Below, one piece after another: positions 17,031 to 25,890 of a stretch of 64,000 bases of DNA; position 1 is the stretch's first letter, and each line of letters starts with the position of its first letter. The stretch lies in the NCBI GenBank assembly GCA_965204915.1, contig OZ242023.1, positions 4,898,001 through 4,962,000 of the forward strand. The letters are read 5' to 3'. Position numbers and translations under genes: made by a program. The DNA is from HK1 sp965204915. GTDB taxonomy: Bacteria; Pseudomonadota; Gammaproteobacteria; HK1. Below the pieces are notes generated by a model, which saw only the letters and a program-made list of their open reading frames with translations, was not told the origin of the DNA and ran no database searches.

Positions 17031-18122
17031 TTAGTTGTCATGCTTCTTATTATTCATGAAACTACACAGCTTTTGGTACATTATATTGGATCGAATCAAT
17101 ACATTTGCTTCATTGGCTCCTTCACGAGCAAAAGCCAAGTAATAATTCCACATATCAGGAGAGATTGGCAATGTTTCTATTTCATCTGTATGAAAATCAT
17201 CATCGACGGAAAATTCGATGATTTTTATCTGAAGATCTGCAATAACCGTACTGACAGATCGGCGTTCTTCCTCAAATTTATCAAAAAAGTCCATGATCAG
17301 TTGAGGATTAATATTCCTATCTTCGGCTTTCAGTCGCATGAGAAGCACAAGAAGATCGACTAACCCCCATCGGGTTCGTATATTTTTCTGTTTGATATCA
17401 GAAATTTGTTTTATTATATCAAGGAATTCGATCGTTCGTTTTGCAGATTCACCATTTGGGTCAAATGTTTTTCTTTCGTACATTCTATGCAGATCGGCTC
17501 CTTTGAGTCCCGTCGGTCCACCCTTTAAGACTAGAGCCAATACGATAGCAGAATTTTCATGGATGCCAAATCGCTTGCTCCGCAAACCAGTGCTGTTCCA
17601 TACTGGATGGGTAACCAAATTATTCGCAACGAAATCTCTCACGGGACCGGACATTGCATTTCTTCGTTCAGCAGCATTGAGTGGTTCTCCTTTTTGAAGT
17701 CTGAGAAACAATTCATGTATTTCATCCTCAGTTGCATCTTCAATTTTCGATACAGTAATATTCGTAAACTGGAATCGATCCTTCGCTTTATCTGGGAGAT
17801 CAGACCAACGCATACCTCCAAGATTTCCCAAATCCGGGAATGGATCTAAATTATTCAGGAGACAAAAATTATCGGAGATAAACTTCCAAATAGCTGTTAA
17901 CCTCTGTTTCCCATCAATTACATCAAATAGATAAGGACTTCCATCCGGAAGTTTACGAAGGAAAATTTTCGGAATATCGAATCCTCTCATAATTGAATCA
18001 ATCAATAATGCTTGTTGTGGTTGTGACCAAACATCGGCACGTTGATATTCCGCATCCACGTTGATACGTTTTTCGAAATCAGCTAACATCCGGATACTCC
18101 ATTCACTTGTTTCTTTTCGCAT
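17031..18122 (-). CDS. DUF262 protein without an HNH domain
   Basis: The 363-residue protein carries a DUF262 domain: YQRADVWSQPQQ near residue 27, LIDSIMRGFDIPKIFL, and the hallmark VIDGKQRLTAIW near residue 68. DUF262 is the N-terminal, nucleotide-responsive half of GmrSD-type enzymes and of SspE. The C-terminal DUF1524 HNH nuclease that SspE needs for nicking is absent, and the protein ends in a helical region. AGGAG lies eight bases ahead of the ATG at 18122, and a weaker in-frame start lies ten codons earlier. The gene lies 66 bases after sspD. A counted 60-base line (17281-17340) is 38% GC, against 63% at 23701-23760 in sspA, so it probably arrived separately. Confidence 0.82.
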   Translation of the reverse strand: MRKETSEWSIRMLADFEKRINVDAEYQRADVWSQPQQALLIDSIMRGFDIPKIFLRKLPDGSPYLFDVIDGKQRLTAIWKFISDNFCLLNNLDPFPDLGNLGGMRWSDLPDKAKDRFQFTNITVSKIEDATEDEIHELFLRLQKGEPLNAAERRNAMSGPVRDFVANNLVTHPVWNSTGLRSKRFGIHENSAIVLALVLKGGPTGLKGADLHRMYERKTFDPNGESAKRTIEFLDIIKQISDIKQKNIRTRWGLVDLLVLLMRLKAEDRNINPQLIMDFFDKFEEERRSVSTVIADLQIKIIEFSVDDDFHTDEIETLPISPDMWNYYLAFAREGANEANVLIRSNIMYQKLCSFMNNKKHDN

Positions 18123-18188
18123 GAGATATCTCCTTTCATTTGTATAAAACAATATTTCTCGTACCGTATGCCAAATATCAGAGTAGAG

Positions 18189-19037
18189 TTAGAGTGCACA
18201 TATTGTGCATGGAGAGGTATCATCGTCCTCATCAAGAGCTTCTGAGAGTACTTCAATCAAAGGGACGTTAGCTCTGGATTTACTGGCACGTGACATAGTC
18301 GCTTTATGTCGCTCAAGGATCTCACTTCTACGAGATAGAAGTTCAAGGAGGGTTTCTCCCTTCGACCAAGTGTACTGGCGACTACGCATGGCCTGATTGC
18401 CAAAGTCGGCATCACCGTTGATACCTGCGTCGCACAATACCTTTCGTTCTATAGCAACGGCTCGCTCAAATAGATCCGGATGCCGATCGGCAAGACCGAT
18501 CCATTCTGTCTTGCGTTGATAGAAACAGAAATAACAGCCTGATCGTGTTCTCCATTCATAGTAAGCCGGAAGGCCGATGCCGATGTCTCTGAGGATCCGC
18601 ATCACTCCATCATGTTCGATTCCATCTTCGACAAACGGAAATCGGGTTTGAATATTGGGTTTTTTGGAGATATGCCCCTTGCGATTCGGCTCATCGGCAC
18701 GAATGGCGACATAGGAAATTGCCGGCGTCTCTCCAATCCAGTTTTCGATAGGTTTAATCTTCATATTCTTGGTACACCATCGCATCTGAGGAGAGGGAAG
18801 GGCTCCCCGAAATACCTCGAACCAGTGATCGAAACCGCGTTGTGCATTGAGGCGAACAATCGGCTTCCCTAGGACGACTTCGAGACGGGTGAGGTACTCA
18901 TAGGTCTCTGGAAGTTCGGCTCCGGTGTCGCAGAAGAAATATTCCATCTCGGATATCTTGTCTCGTAGGTAAACGGCGAGTGCACTGGAGTCTTTGCCTC
19001 CTGAGATGCCGCATATATGACGGATGATATCAGCCAT
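18189..19037 (-). CDS. sspD: Phosphorothioation protein SspD (PAPS reductase-like ATP pyrophosphatase)
   Basis: The 282-residue protein is an adenine nucleotide alpha hydrolase of the PAPS reductase family, with the PP-loop SGGKDSS at residues 12-18. Cysteines at about 89 (RWCTKN), 168 and 171 (SGCYFCFYQRK), and a C-terminal CTIC could hold an iron-sulfur cluster as in DndC. In the Ssp pathway this protein activates DNA with ATP so that sulfur replaces a backbone oxygen. Its ATG overlaps the sspC stop by eight bases, and AAGGAGAG precedes it. It is the last of the four modification genes. Confidence 0.85.
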   Translation of the reverse strand: MADIIRHICGISGGKDSSALAVYLRDKISEMEYFFCDTGAELPETYEYLTRLEVVLGKPIVRLNAQRGFDHWFEVFRGALPSPQMRWCTKNMKIKPIENWIGETPAISYVAIRADEPNRKGHISKKPNIQTRFPFVEDGIEHDGVMRILRDIGIGLPAYYEWRTRSGCYFCFYQRKTEWIGLADRHPDLFERAVAIERKVLCDAGINGDADFGNQAMRSRQYTWSKGETLLELLSRRSEILERHKATMSRASKSRANVPLIEVLSEALDEDDDTSPCTICAL

Positions 19038-22000
19038 GTTGCGCTCTCCTTTCTATAATATCGGTTTGAATATCGTCATTCCTACCGACTCGTCCAGGCA
19101 GAAGCCGCTCACCAAGCAAGGCTAGTAGCGCCTTATGAGCTCGATGCGGAGAGCCGATGATTTTCGCAAATTCTTCGAGAGTATTGTCGAAGGCTTTCTC
19201 AACATGACAACGCTGCGTCTGATCGATACCTACCAAATGGACATATTCGCTACCGTCTGATCGGGTAATAGTCACTCGGAGCGCGTTGAACGAGCCGCCA
19301 CCATTGGCTCGGTGTTCCGCGTGAAGGGCGACGAGGCGCTGAAAGGCTGCGACATGCCGCGGTAATTCATACTGAAATCTCAGCAAATCTTCATCGGTCC
19401 ACTCTGCCGGCGCTTTCTTGGCCAGAACCGTAGCAACAGTCTGGATCCAATCGGCGTCGGTGTCCATACCGTCATTGGCCAGAGCGAGGACGAATGCGCG
19501 CACCGTGGGATTGATGATTTCATTCTCAAGGGCAGCGGCTTGACCCGTGAGTGCTTTCCGGGAATTCTCCGCGCTGGTTTCGAGAAGAAAATGGAAGAGT
19601 TCTGTAAGGAGGCGATCGTGACACCCAGTGAGTTCATCAATAACAGCGCCGACATTCTCAGCATAGTCACGTGCCTTTCTGTAGATCCTCGCATCAGCAG
19701 GGATTGCTCGGAATCCAAGGGCTTTCGGAAGATTACCGAATAGCATCTCGTCTGGCTCAACCGAGGTGACAAGGATATTTCTAGCCTCCAGAGTCGCTGG
19801 ACTGAGATTGCGCGTTCGCAAGGTGTAGTTGTCGAGATGCCTCACCATGGAGACCAGATGACCAACGACGGAGAGGACGTTTGCGACCCGGCGTTTGCGG
19901 AATCCTGGCCGTACCCCGAGGTGCTTGGCGAGTGCGCTGATGACTTGTCGGCGAGCACCGGTGGTGTTGGCAAAATGCTTGATATCGAAGTGACCAGGGT
20001 TGCGAACCATCCGCTCCGACAGGTCGGGTGTGAGCAGTGGTTTGAAGGTGCCGTGCTCGTAGATGGCGACCTCGTTACTGGAGGCGAGTAGCGCCGCCGT
20101 GACGAATACTGGAATGACCGCGGCCTTCATCCCGATTGGGGGTGAGAGCAATGCGGCGTAGATGTCATTCAGGTTGATACGGCGAGTCTTGGCGCGTCTG
20201 AATTCGTCTTCGACAATTTTCCATGCCGGCTGAAGCGAGTCATCCGCAGGTTTGCGGAAGACCATGATTTCATTGCGGGCGTCGTATCCGTGAAGTCCAG
20301 TTCGCTTCAGGAAAGCCCGATACACGGCCACTTCCGGACCATAGCCATCGAGCCCGAGACCGGAAACGGAACCATGTTCGATCATGGCTTCGAGCAGGAG
20401 GCGTCGAGCCTTGGAGCCTTGAGAGGTAGGGTCCGTGCGGTTCAGCATTTCGTTGCGTATTACTGGAGTGGACGGATATGTGAGGTCGGCCGCCTCCGAC
20501 AGCGCGGAGCTACCCCGACCTGCGGTTAGTTCCCTTTCTCCGTTGGCATCGAGCAGAACCCATCGGCAGGCGCTGCTGCTGAACGTAGCACTGATGGCGT
20601 GCTCCAGCACGATTCGCGTCTCAGCCAGCCGTTCTGTCAGCTCGCGTCGGGCTACCCAATCGGATTGGACAGCCGGCTCTTGCAGTACAGAGGTAACGGC
20701 CGCCACCTCGCGAGCAGCCCTGTCGAGCTTGGTCACATCGTTCGGAATCGCAGCCATGATCGGCTTGGCCGCAACCGTCGATCGGGCCAGAATCGGTACC
20801 CTCCGATCAGGCCCGACAACGAGGAACACCTGACCGTCATACGGAGAGAATGCATCAAGGGGCTCGACAGGCTCGTTGCCGCCTGTATAGCGTCTGGTGA
20901 AAACTCGGAGTACGTCGTATTTGGCGCTGTGTCGCGCCGCGACCACCGGAAGGGGTTGGTCCACGTGCGACAGAATCTCTACGAGTGATTGTCGTCCCGT
21001 TCGTTGGCGGGCAGCATCGAGAAGACGGCGGATATCGACATCGGTTCCTTGCCAGATCCGGTATTCGTCGGCGAAATTTCGATACGTGACAACACCGGTT
21101 GCCTCAAGGCCGGACAGGGTGTCGCCCACATCCGTATCGGCGAGGGCGAGCACCTGGGATGACGCCCGGATCGTTCCGGTCGTTGACACCAGGTTGAGCA
21201 GGGCGATGGCCTTGGCCAACCGCATCTGTCGTTTTGAGAGGCCGTGAATGTCGCGGAGTCGGGTGGCGATCTCGGTCCATCGGCTCGACCGGCCGGAGGA
21301 CATGGCTGCCAGTGTGCCATTGGCGACGAAGTAGTCGTAAACGGCCTCCAGGCCAAGAGAAGGAAGTGGTCCGCGGCTCGGCAGTTTGTTGGTTGTGAGG
21401 AAAGACGCGGCGCCCGCTGGATCCGAACTGGTCAGGAATGAGAACAACGTACGCTCATGCTGTCCGTATCGGCTGCACAGCTCGGGTAGCACCATCGCAA
21501 CCAGTGGATGCAGTGGGTAGCAGGAAGCGACCACCGCCGGATCCGCGAGGTCGGCGATGCCGAGCGACCGCATCTTCCCGGCGTAAGGCTGCGCCCAGCG
21601 ATCGATCCGGTTCCGCAGCTTGTCGTCGCCGACCTCGAAAACCGTCCCGATCAGAGCTCGGATCTGTCGGGCCGATTCGACATAGGTGATGTCCTCGAAC
21701 CGGCCCTGCACCTTGGCCCATTCCCGGCGCCGCTGACCATCGATTCCGACCAGATAGTCCTCGAATGACAGGTGCTGCAACGTCAACACGAAGATGGGCA
21801 AGCCTGAACCTTGACCTGCCTCGGCGAGCTGTTGTAGCAGATAAGGATCGGCGTCGTTACCTTCTTGAATTGCTTCGAGATTCTTGCCGAATTCGTCGAT
21901 GATCAACAGCAGCGGCCTATCCTCAGCCAAGCATCGGGCGATCTCGACCATTGCCGCTGCTGACGGTCCGGTTCGGCGCGGATCGGTCGTTCCGGTGTCC

Positions 22001-22500
22001 TCAAGCGCTCCTTTGAGCGCCCCGGCTGCCCGGAACCGGCTGGTGGAAGGGATCTTGCCGTAGGCGCGAAGAACAGCTCCGTGAAGTGCACGGAGCACGG
22101 TATGGTTGAGCGGTTCGCGGCTTGCTGTCACCAAACCTCGGTGAAACCCGGCTTCCTGGGTCCGGTGGCGTTGATGTGCCTGCCGAACCAGATTCCCCAC
22201 CACCGGAGAAGCCTCATCAATGAGCTTCCAGGCGCTCCCTCGTGTCGCGGTGGCGGGACCGAGAGCGGCATCGAGCAGTAGAGCGAGTGACGATTTGCCC
22301 GAGCCGTAGGGACCGGTCAATGACCATGCGCCTCCCGATACCGCCGTCGCGGCGGTCGAGGTGATCCGATCCACGGCATCCAGAGCACGGGCAGTGACGA
22401 TGTATCCGTCGAATGGTTCGGACCGGTCTGCGTCACGTTCGAGGTTGGCCGAACGGGCAAAGCGGCCGAGGACGGTGACATGGTCCGCGAGCTTGGCCAT
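19030..22500 (-). CDS. sspC: Phosphorothioation ATPase SspC
   Basis: The 1156-residue protein has a P-loop near its N-terminus (GPYGSGKSS, about residues 63-71) and a Walker B segment PLLLIIDEFGKN near 205, followed by a very long helical body. It overlaps sspB and sspD, and its size and place between the DUF4007 gene and the PAPS-reductase-like gene fit SspC, the ATPase of single-strand DNA phosphorothioation. The start is taken at the third codon of the longest frame because ATG at 22500 gives a TGATG junction with the sspB stop and a GGGAGG at six bases. BrxC/PglY-type ATPases of BREX are similar in size, but no BREX methylase or PglZ is present. Confidence 0.82.
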   Translation of the reverse strand: MAKLADHVTVLGRFARSANLERDADRSEPFDGYIVTARALDAVDRITSTAATAVSGGAWSLTGPYGSGKSSLALLLDAALGPATATRGSAWKLIDEASPVVGNLVRQAHQRHRTQEAGFHRGLVTASREPLNHTVLRALHGAVLRAYGKIPSTSRFRAAGALKGALEDTGTTDPRRTGPSAAAMVEIARCLAEDRPLLLIIDEFGKNLEAIQEGNDADPYLLQQLAEAGQGSGLPIFVLTLQHLSFEDYLVGIDGQRRREWAKVQGRFEDITYVESARQIRALIGTVFEVGDDKLRNRIDRWAQPYAGKMRSLGIADLADPAVVASCYPLHPLVAMVLPELCSRYGQHERTLFSFLTSSDPAGAASFLTTNKLPSRGPLPSLGLEAVYDYFVANGTLAAMSSGRSSRWTEIATRLRDIHGLSKRQMRLAKAIALLNLVSTTGTIRASSQVLALADTDVGDTLSGLEATGVVTYRNFADEYRIWQGTDVDIRRLLDAARQRTGRQSLVEILSHVDQPLPVVAARHSAKYDVLRVFTRRYTGGNEPVEPLDAFSPYDGQVFLVVGPDRRVPILARSTVAAKPIMAAIPNDVTKLDRAAREVAAVTSVLQEPAVQSDWVARRELTERLAETRIVLEHAISATFSSSACRWVLLDANGERELTAGRGSSALSEAADLTYPSTPVIRNEMLNRTDPTSQGSKARRLLLEAMIEHGSVSGLGLDGYGPEVAVYRAFLKRTGLHGYDARNEIMVFRKPADDSLQPAWKIVEDEFRRAKTRRINLNDIYAALLSPPIGMKAAVIPVFVTAALLASSNEVAIYEHGTFKPLLTPDLSERMVRNPGHFDIKHFANTTGARRQVISALAKHLGVRPGFRKRRVANVLSVVGHLVSMVRHLDNYTLRTRNLSPATLEARNILVTSVEPDEMLFGNLPKALGFRAIPADARIYRKARDYAENVGAVIDELTGCHDRLLTELFHFLLETSAENSRKALTGQAAALENEIINPTVRAFVLALANDGMDTDADWIQTVATVLAKKAPAEWTDEDLLRFQYELPRHVAAFQRLVALHAEHRANGGGSFNALRVTITRSDGSEYVHLVGIDQTQRCHVEKAFDNTLEEFAKIIGSPHRAHKALLALLGERLLPGRVGRNDDIQTDIIERRAQHG

Positions 22501-23495
22501 CACCATCCTCCCACCGATGCGGCTGCCGCCGGCCGATCGCCTGCATCACCAACTCGGGTGCCGGATGCCGAGGCGCCATAGTAATCGTCGAGGATCCCGA
22601 TCGCGACCTTTCCTGGATCTCCCGACCAGGAAAGCTGTACCGCCCCCGTGGGGACAACCAGTCTCAGCGTGTCCGTTTCGTCAATGATCGGTTCGAGGGC
22701 GGCGAGGAACTCGCCCTCGGTGAGCTTGAACGCCTTTCCGGGAGCCCCCGGCTCATGAGCGAGTCGATTGAGCGTGACCGTATTCCCCCGGGTGTTGGTG
22801 CGAACGATGTAGTCCAAGGCAGCGTAGGCCAGGATCGCAGAGGGCAGGGTGGGTTTTGCGCCTGACGTGAACCGGTACCCGTCCGTAGCGGTTGAGCGTC
22901 CGATCAGCTTCAACTCGCGGAGAGGGCAATCCAGGATGTCTTCGATGCCGGTGCGCCCCGTCCGCTCCGCCGGCGCATAGGTGCGGAGCAGGGCGCTGAC
23001 GTCCTTCTTGACCGAAGACGGGTGCGGGTTGGCCCAATCCGCCACGACTTCGAGCTGGACCTTGATCGCCGATTCGAGATCCTCTTCGATGAACTCCACG
23101 GCGTGGAACTCGTTGAAGGCGAGCCACCACACCGGCAGCCGGGAGGGAGGCGCCAGCAGAAGCCAGTGCAGCAACCAGAGTGTTCCGGGATCCTCCATGT
23201 ACGGGTCCCATCCGGAGTCGCCGAAGAGTGCATCGCCCAAAGTAGTCGAAATCAGATCGGGAGTCCGGCGGCCGGAAGACCGCGGGTCCTCCTCGATCAG
23301 CTTGGCCGCAAGCCCCCAGAAGCGGATGGCTCGGACCATATTCTTGCCGACCCCGACCCGTACCGGAGCGTCCTCCCGGCTGAAGATGTGTGGGTCCCGG
23401 GCCACGAACGTATAGGCTTTCCGGAACCATCCGTAGCGCGGATGGAACGTCTCATGCCGGGCGAATGCCGGTTCGGCCGCATCGGTCAGTCGCAT
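22500..23495 (-). CDS. sspB: Phosphorothioation protein SspB (DUF4007)
   Basis: The 331-residue protein begins with the DUF4007 signature FARHETFHPRYGWFRKAY at about residues 11-28 and has the conserved GVGKNMVRAIRFW segment near 48. SspB is the DNA-nicking member of SspABCD, thought to open one strand for sulfur insertion. The last 20 residues are alanine/glycine-rich and may not be conserved. Its ATG directly follows the sspA stop, with GGGGAGGG seven bases upstream, and its stop overlaps the sspC start by one base, so translation is coupled on both sides. Confidence 0.88.
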   Translation of the reverse strand: MRLTDAAEPAFARHETFHPRYGWFRKAYTFVARDPHIFSREDAPVRVGVGKNMVRAIRFWGLAAKLIEEDPRSSGRRTPDLISTTLGDALFGDSGWDPYMEDPGTLWLLHWLLLAPPSRLPVWWLAFNEFHAVEFIEEDLESAIKVQLEVVADWANPHPSSVKKDVSALLRTYAPAERTGRTGIEDILDCPLRELKLIGRSTATDGYRFTSGAKPTLPSAILAYAALDYIVRTNTRGNTVTLNRLAHEPGAPGKAFKLTEGEFLAALEPIIDETDTLRLVVPTGAVQLSWSGDPGKVAIGILDDYYGASASGTRVGDAGDRPAAAASVGGW

Positions 23496-24656
23496 TCAGG
23501 CACCCTCCCCGGTCATGGCCCGAACGTGTCCGACGGCAGCGACGGCCTTCTCCACACCGAAATCGACGTCTTCCCGTGTCGTGAAGCGGCCCAGGCTGAA
23601 CCTGATCGACTCGAACGCCGCATCGCGGGGGATGTTCATGGCGAGGAGGACCCCGGACGGTTCGACCGAGCCGGAATCGCAGGCGCTGCCCGTGGATACC
23701 GCGACAGGATCCATATTGGCCACGACCGCCTCCGCATCGGCGTCCTCGAAACGGACGTTGGCCGTATTCGGGAGTCGCCGCGCGACGTCCCCGACATCGT
23801 GAACGCCGGAGAGCCCCGATTTCAAGCCGGCGGTCAGCCGGTCTCGGAGCTCCGCGACCCGCACCGCCTCGGACGCCCGTTCTTCGGTGGCGATACGGGC
23901 GGCGGCGCCGAACCCGACGATGCCGGCGACGTTCAACGAGCCCGACCTCAACCCCCGCTCGTGCCCGCCGCCGTGGATGAGCGGCTGCAACCGCCGCAGG
24001 CTGTGACGGGTCCCGACGAGGGCTCCGACCCCGGTCGGACCGCAGATCTTGTGGCTGCTCACCGACACGAGATCGGCTCCGGCCTGTTCGAGATCGAACG
24101 GCAGCCGGCCCGCCGACTGCGTAGCGTCGCAGTGGAGCAAGGCCCCGGCCTCGTGTACCCGCTCGGAAATCTCAGCCATCGGGTTCAGCACGCCGGTTTC
24201 GCTGTTTGCCGCCATCACCGACGCCAGCAGCACATCGGAGCCGACGAGTGTTTCCAAGGCGTGAAGATCGACGAAGCCTCCGCCGGTCACGGGGATGACC
24301 TCCAGCTTCGCCAAACCCCGCTCATGGAGCCACTGCGCAGCCCGGCGGACAGAAGCATGTTCGACCGCGGAGATGAGAATCCTGGGCCGGTCGTCCGATA
24401 CGCTTTCCACCGCCCCTCGCAGGGCCAGATTGTTGGCTTCGGTCGCGCCGGCCGCGAACACCACGTTCGACGAACGGCCGCCGACCATGACCGCGACATG
24501 TTCACGGGCTTCATCGACCGCCGCGGCTTGGCGCCGGCCGAAGCGGTGTGCCGAGGACGCATTCCCGATCCCCTCCGAGAGGACCGGCACCATGACTTCG
24601 GCGACGCGGGGATCGAGCGGCGCCGAACCGTTGTAGTCGAGATAGACCTCTCTCAC
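23496..24656 (-). CDS. sspA: Cysteine desulfurase SspA
   Basis: The 386-residue PLP enzyme of the NifS/IscS class has AEHASVRRA-type substrate residues near 100, the PLP lysine at 203 in SSHKICGPTG and the catalytic cysteine at 326 in STGSACDSGS. It takes sulfur from cysteine as an enzyme persulfide. As the first gene of an operon with DUF4007, SspC-like and PAPS-reductase-like genes it is SspA of DNA phosphorothioation, not a housekeeping IscS. The start is GTG at 24656. The only good Shine-Dalgarno partners are absent, so a short or absent leader is possible. TauE/SafE is divergent on the other side. Confidence 0.88.
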   Translation of the reverse strand: MREVYLDYNGSAPLDPRVAEVMVPVLSEGIGNASSAHRFGRRQAAAVDEAREHVAVMVGGRSSNVVFAAGATEANNLALRGAVESVSDDRPRILISAVEHASVRRAAQWLHERGLAKLEVIPVTGGGFVDLHALETLVGSDVLLASVMAANSETGVLNPMAEISERVHEAGALLHCDATQSAGRLPFDLEQAGADLVSVSSHKICGPTGVGALVGTRHSLRRLQPLIHGGGHERGLRSGSLNVAGIVGFGAAARIATEERASEAVRVAELRDRLTAGLKSGLSGVHDVGDVARRLPNTANVRFEDADAEAVVANMDPVAVSTGSACDSGSVEPSGVLLAMNIPRDAAFESIRFSLGRFTTREDVDFGVEKAVAAVGHVRAMTGEGA

Positions 24657-24904
24657 GATACGATGCTCGTGTCACCGGCTTGAACGGATCGTGGTGGGTA
24701 CGCGCTCGCCATGTACGACGCCGCGCTCCGAGCCGATGATGAGCACCGTTCCGAGCCAAGTAAACCCGCCAAGGATTTCACCGATCAGTGGCAGTGTTCG
24801 CTTGCGCTTCTAGTGAGCGGGATTTGGATAGACGGCAGCTATCAAACTACGAAGTGCGCTCGAATGCAATTCCATCACGCCGATAGACAGCAGGTCGCGC
24901 CGCA

Positions 24905-25666
24905 GTGACCGGGCCGATGGCTCTCGCCCTGCTCGCGATCGGGCTGCTGGTCGGTGTCCTGATCGGCGCCATCGGGGTCGGCGGCGTGCTCCTGGTGCCG
25001 GCCCTGACCTATGTCGGCGGGATGGCGATCCACGTCGCGATCGCGAGTGCGATGGTCGCCTACTTCTTCGCCGGCGGGGTGGGTTCGATCGAGTTCGCGC
25101 GCCGGGGTTCGCTTCGATGGAGCGATGCGGCATGGCTCACGGTAGGGGCGATGCCGGGAGCGTTCGCCGGCGCGGCGGCAACCAGCGCGGTGCCCGGCTA
25201 CGTGCTGGAGCTTCTCATCGCCACGCTCATCATCGGCTCCGCGCTGAATTCGTTGCGCCGTCACGCGCCGTTGAGCCGCGGGGTGGACACGCTCACCAAA
25301 GGTGCACTCGTCCTCATCGGAGTCGTGACCGGTGTCGCGTCGTCGATGAGCGGGACCGGCGGGCCGCTTGTGCTCATGCCCATCCTGCTCTGGCTGCACG
25401 TGCCGGTGCTTGCAGCCGTCGGATTGAGCCAGGTGATCCAGCTACCGATCTCCGTGTTCGCCACGGCCGGCAACGTCGTCTACGGTGCGATCGACGTCGC
25501 GGTGGCGGCGGCGCTGTCGGTGCTGCTGATGATCGGGGTGTGGTTCGGCGCCCGCATCGCCCACCGCGTATCGAGCATTACGCTGAAGCGGTTCGTATCG
25601 CAGATGCTGCTCGGGGTGGGGGTGATGATGCTCGCGCGGCTCGCGCTGCACGCCGCCGGGGCATGA
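24905..25666 (+). CDS. TauE/SafE family permease
   Basis: The 253-residue protein has about seven or eight hydrophobic spans and the two repeated glycine-rich motifs of TauE/SafE proteins: VLIGAIGVGGVLLVPAL near residue 20 and VASSMSGTGGPLVLMPIL near 148. Members move sulfite, sulfoacetate or other organic anions, usually outward. A GTG at 24905 or an ATG four codons later could start translation. It is divergent from sspA across 248 bases and may simply mark the edge of the island; a link to sulfur chemistry is only suggestive. The gene ends 24 bases before the second inverted-repeat element. Confidence 0.82.
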   Translation: MTGPMALALLAIGLLVGVLIGAIGVGGVLLVPALTYVGGMAIHVAIASAMVAYFFAGGVGSIEFARRGSLRWSDAAWLTVGAMPGAFAGAAATSAVPGYVLELLIATLIIGSALNSLRRHAPLSRGVDTLTKGALVLIGVVTGVASSMSGTGGPLVLMPILLWLHVPVLAAVGLSQVIQLPISVFATAGNVVYGAIDVAVAAALSVLLMIGVWFGARIAHRVSSITLKRFVSQMLLGVGVMMLARLALHAAGA

Positions 25667-25689
25667 AGGGACGCATCCGGCACTTGAAG

Positions 25690-25843
25690 CTCGAGTTTCG
25701 GTATTCAAAATACCTTGAATCAGGCGATGGATTCCCGCTTTCGCGGGAATGACGACCAGCGTAAAAGTAACGTGTCTCGCTGAAATGACGTCATTCCCGC
25801 GAAAGCGGGAATCCATTTCGGTCACCGAATCCCGAAACTTGAG
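25690..25843. repeat. Nested inverted-repeat element, copy 2
   Basis: This copy has the same plan as the one at 6605-6773: outer inverted ends, a left spacer AAAATACCTTGAATCAGGCG, perfect 28-base inverted arms at 25727-25754 and 25789-25816, and a right spacer. The centre (25755-25788) is the reverse complement of the first 33 bases of the centre in copy 1, while the distinguishable spacers keep the same order. Copy 1 has 15 additional central bases. Again it lies between the 3' ends of two convergent genes and can act as a two-way terminator. Confidence 0.85.
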
Positions 25844-25890
25844 TTGAAGGAATGAACCCGGCTCCGCCGCCAGCCTTCCCTTCCCCTGGT

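Noticed and set aside
19030..22500. BREX-type BrxC/PglY for the large ATPase
   Set aside because: No PglZ, BrxA, BrxB or PglX gene is present; DUF4007, cysteine desulfurase and PAPS-reductase-like neighbours fit Ssp.
18189..24656. A Dnd (dndBCDE) phosphorothioation cluster
   Set aside because: DUF4007 and the 1156-residue ATPase are Ssp markers; no DndD- or DndE-like gene is seen.
11866..24656. Prophage or integrative element
   Set aside because: No integrase, transposase, tRNA or clear attachment repeats were found at either edge of the island.
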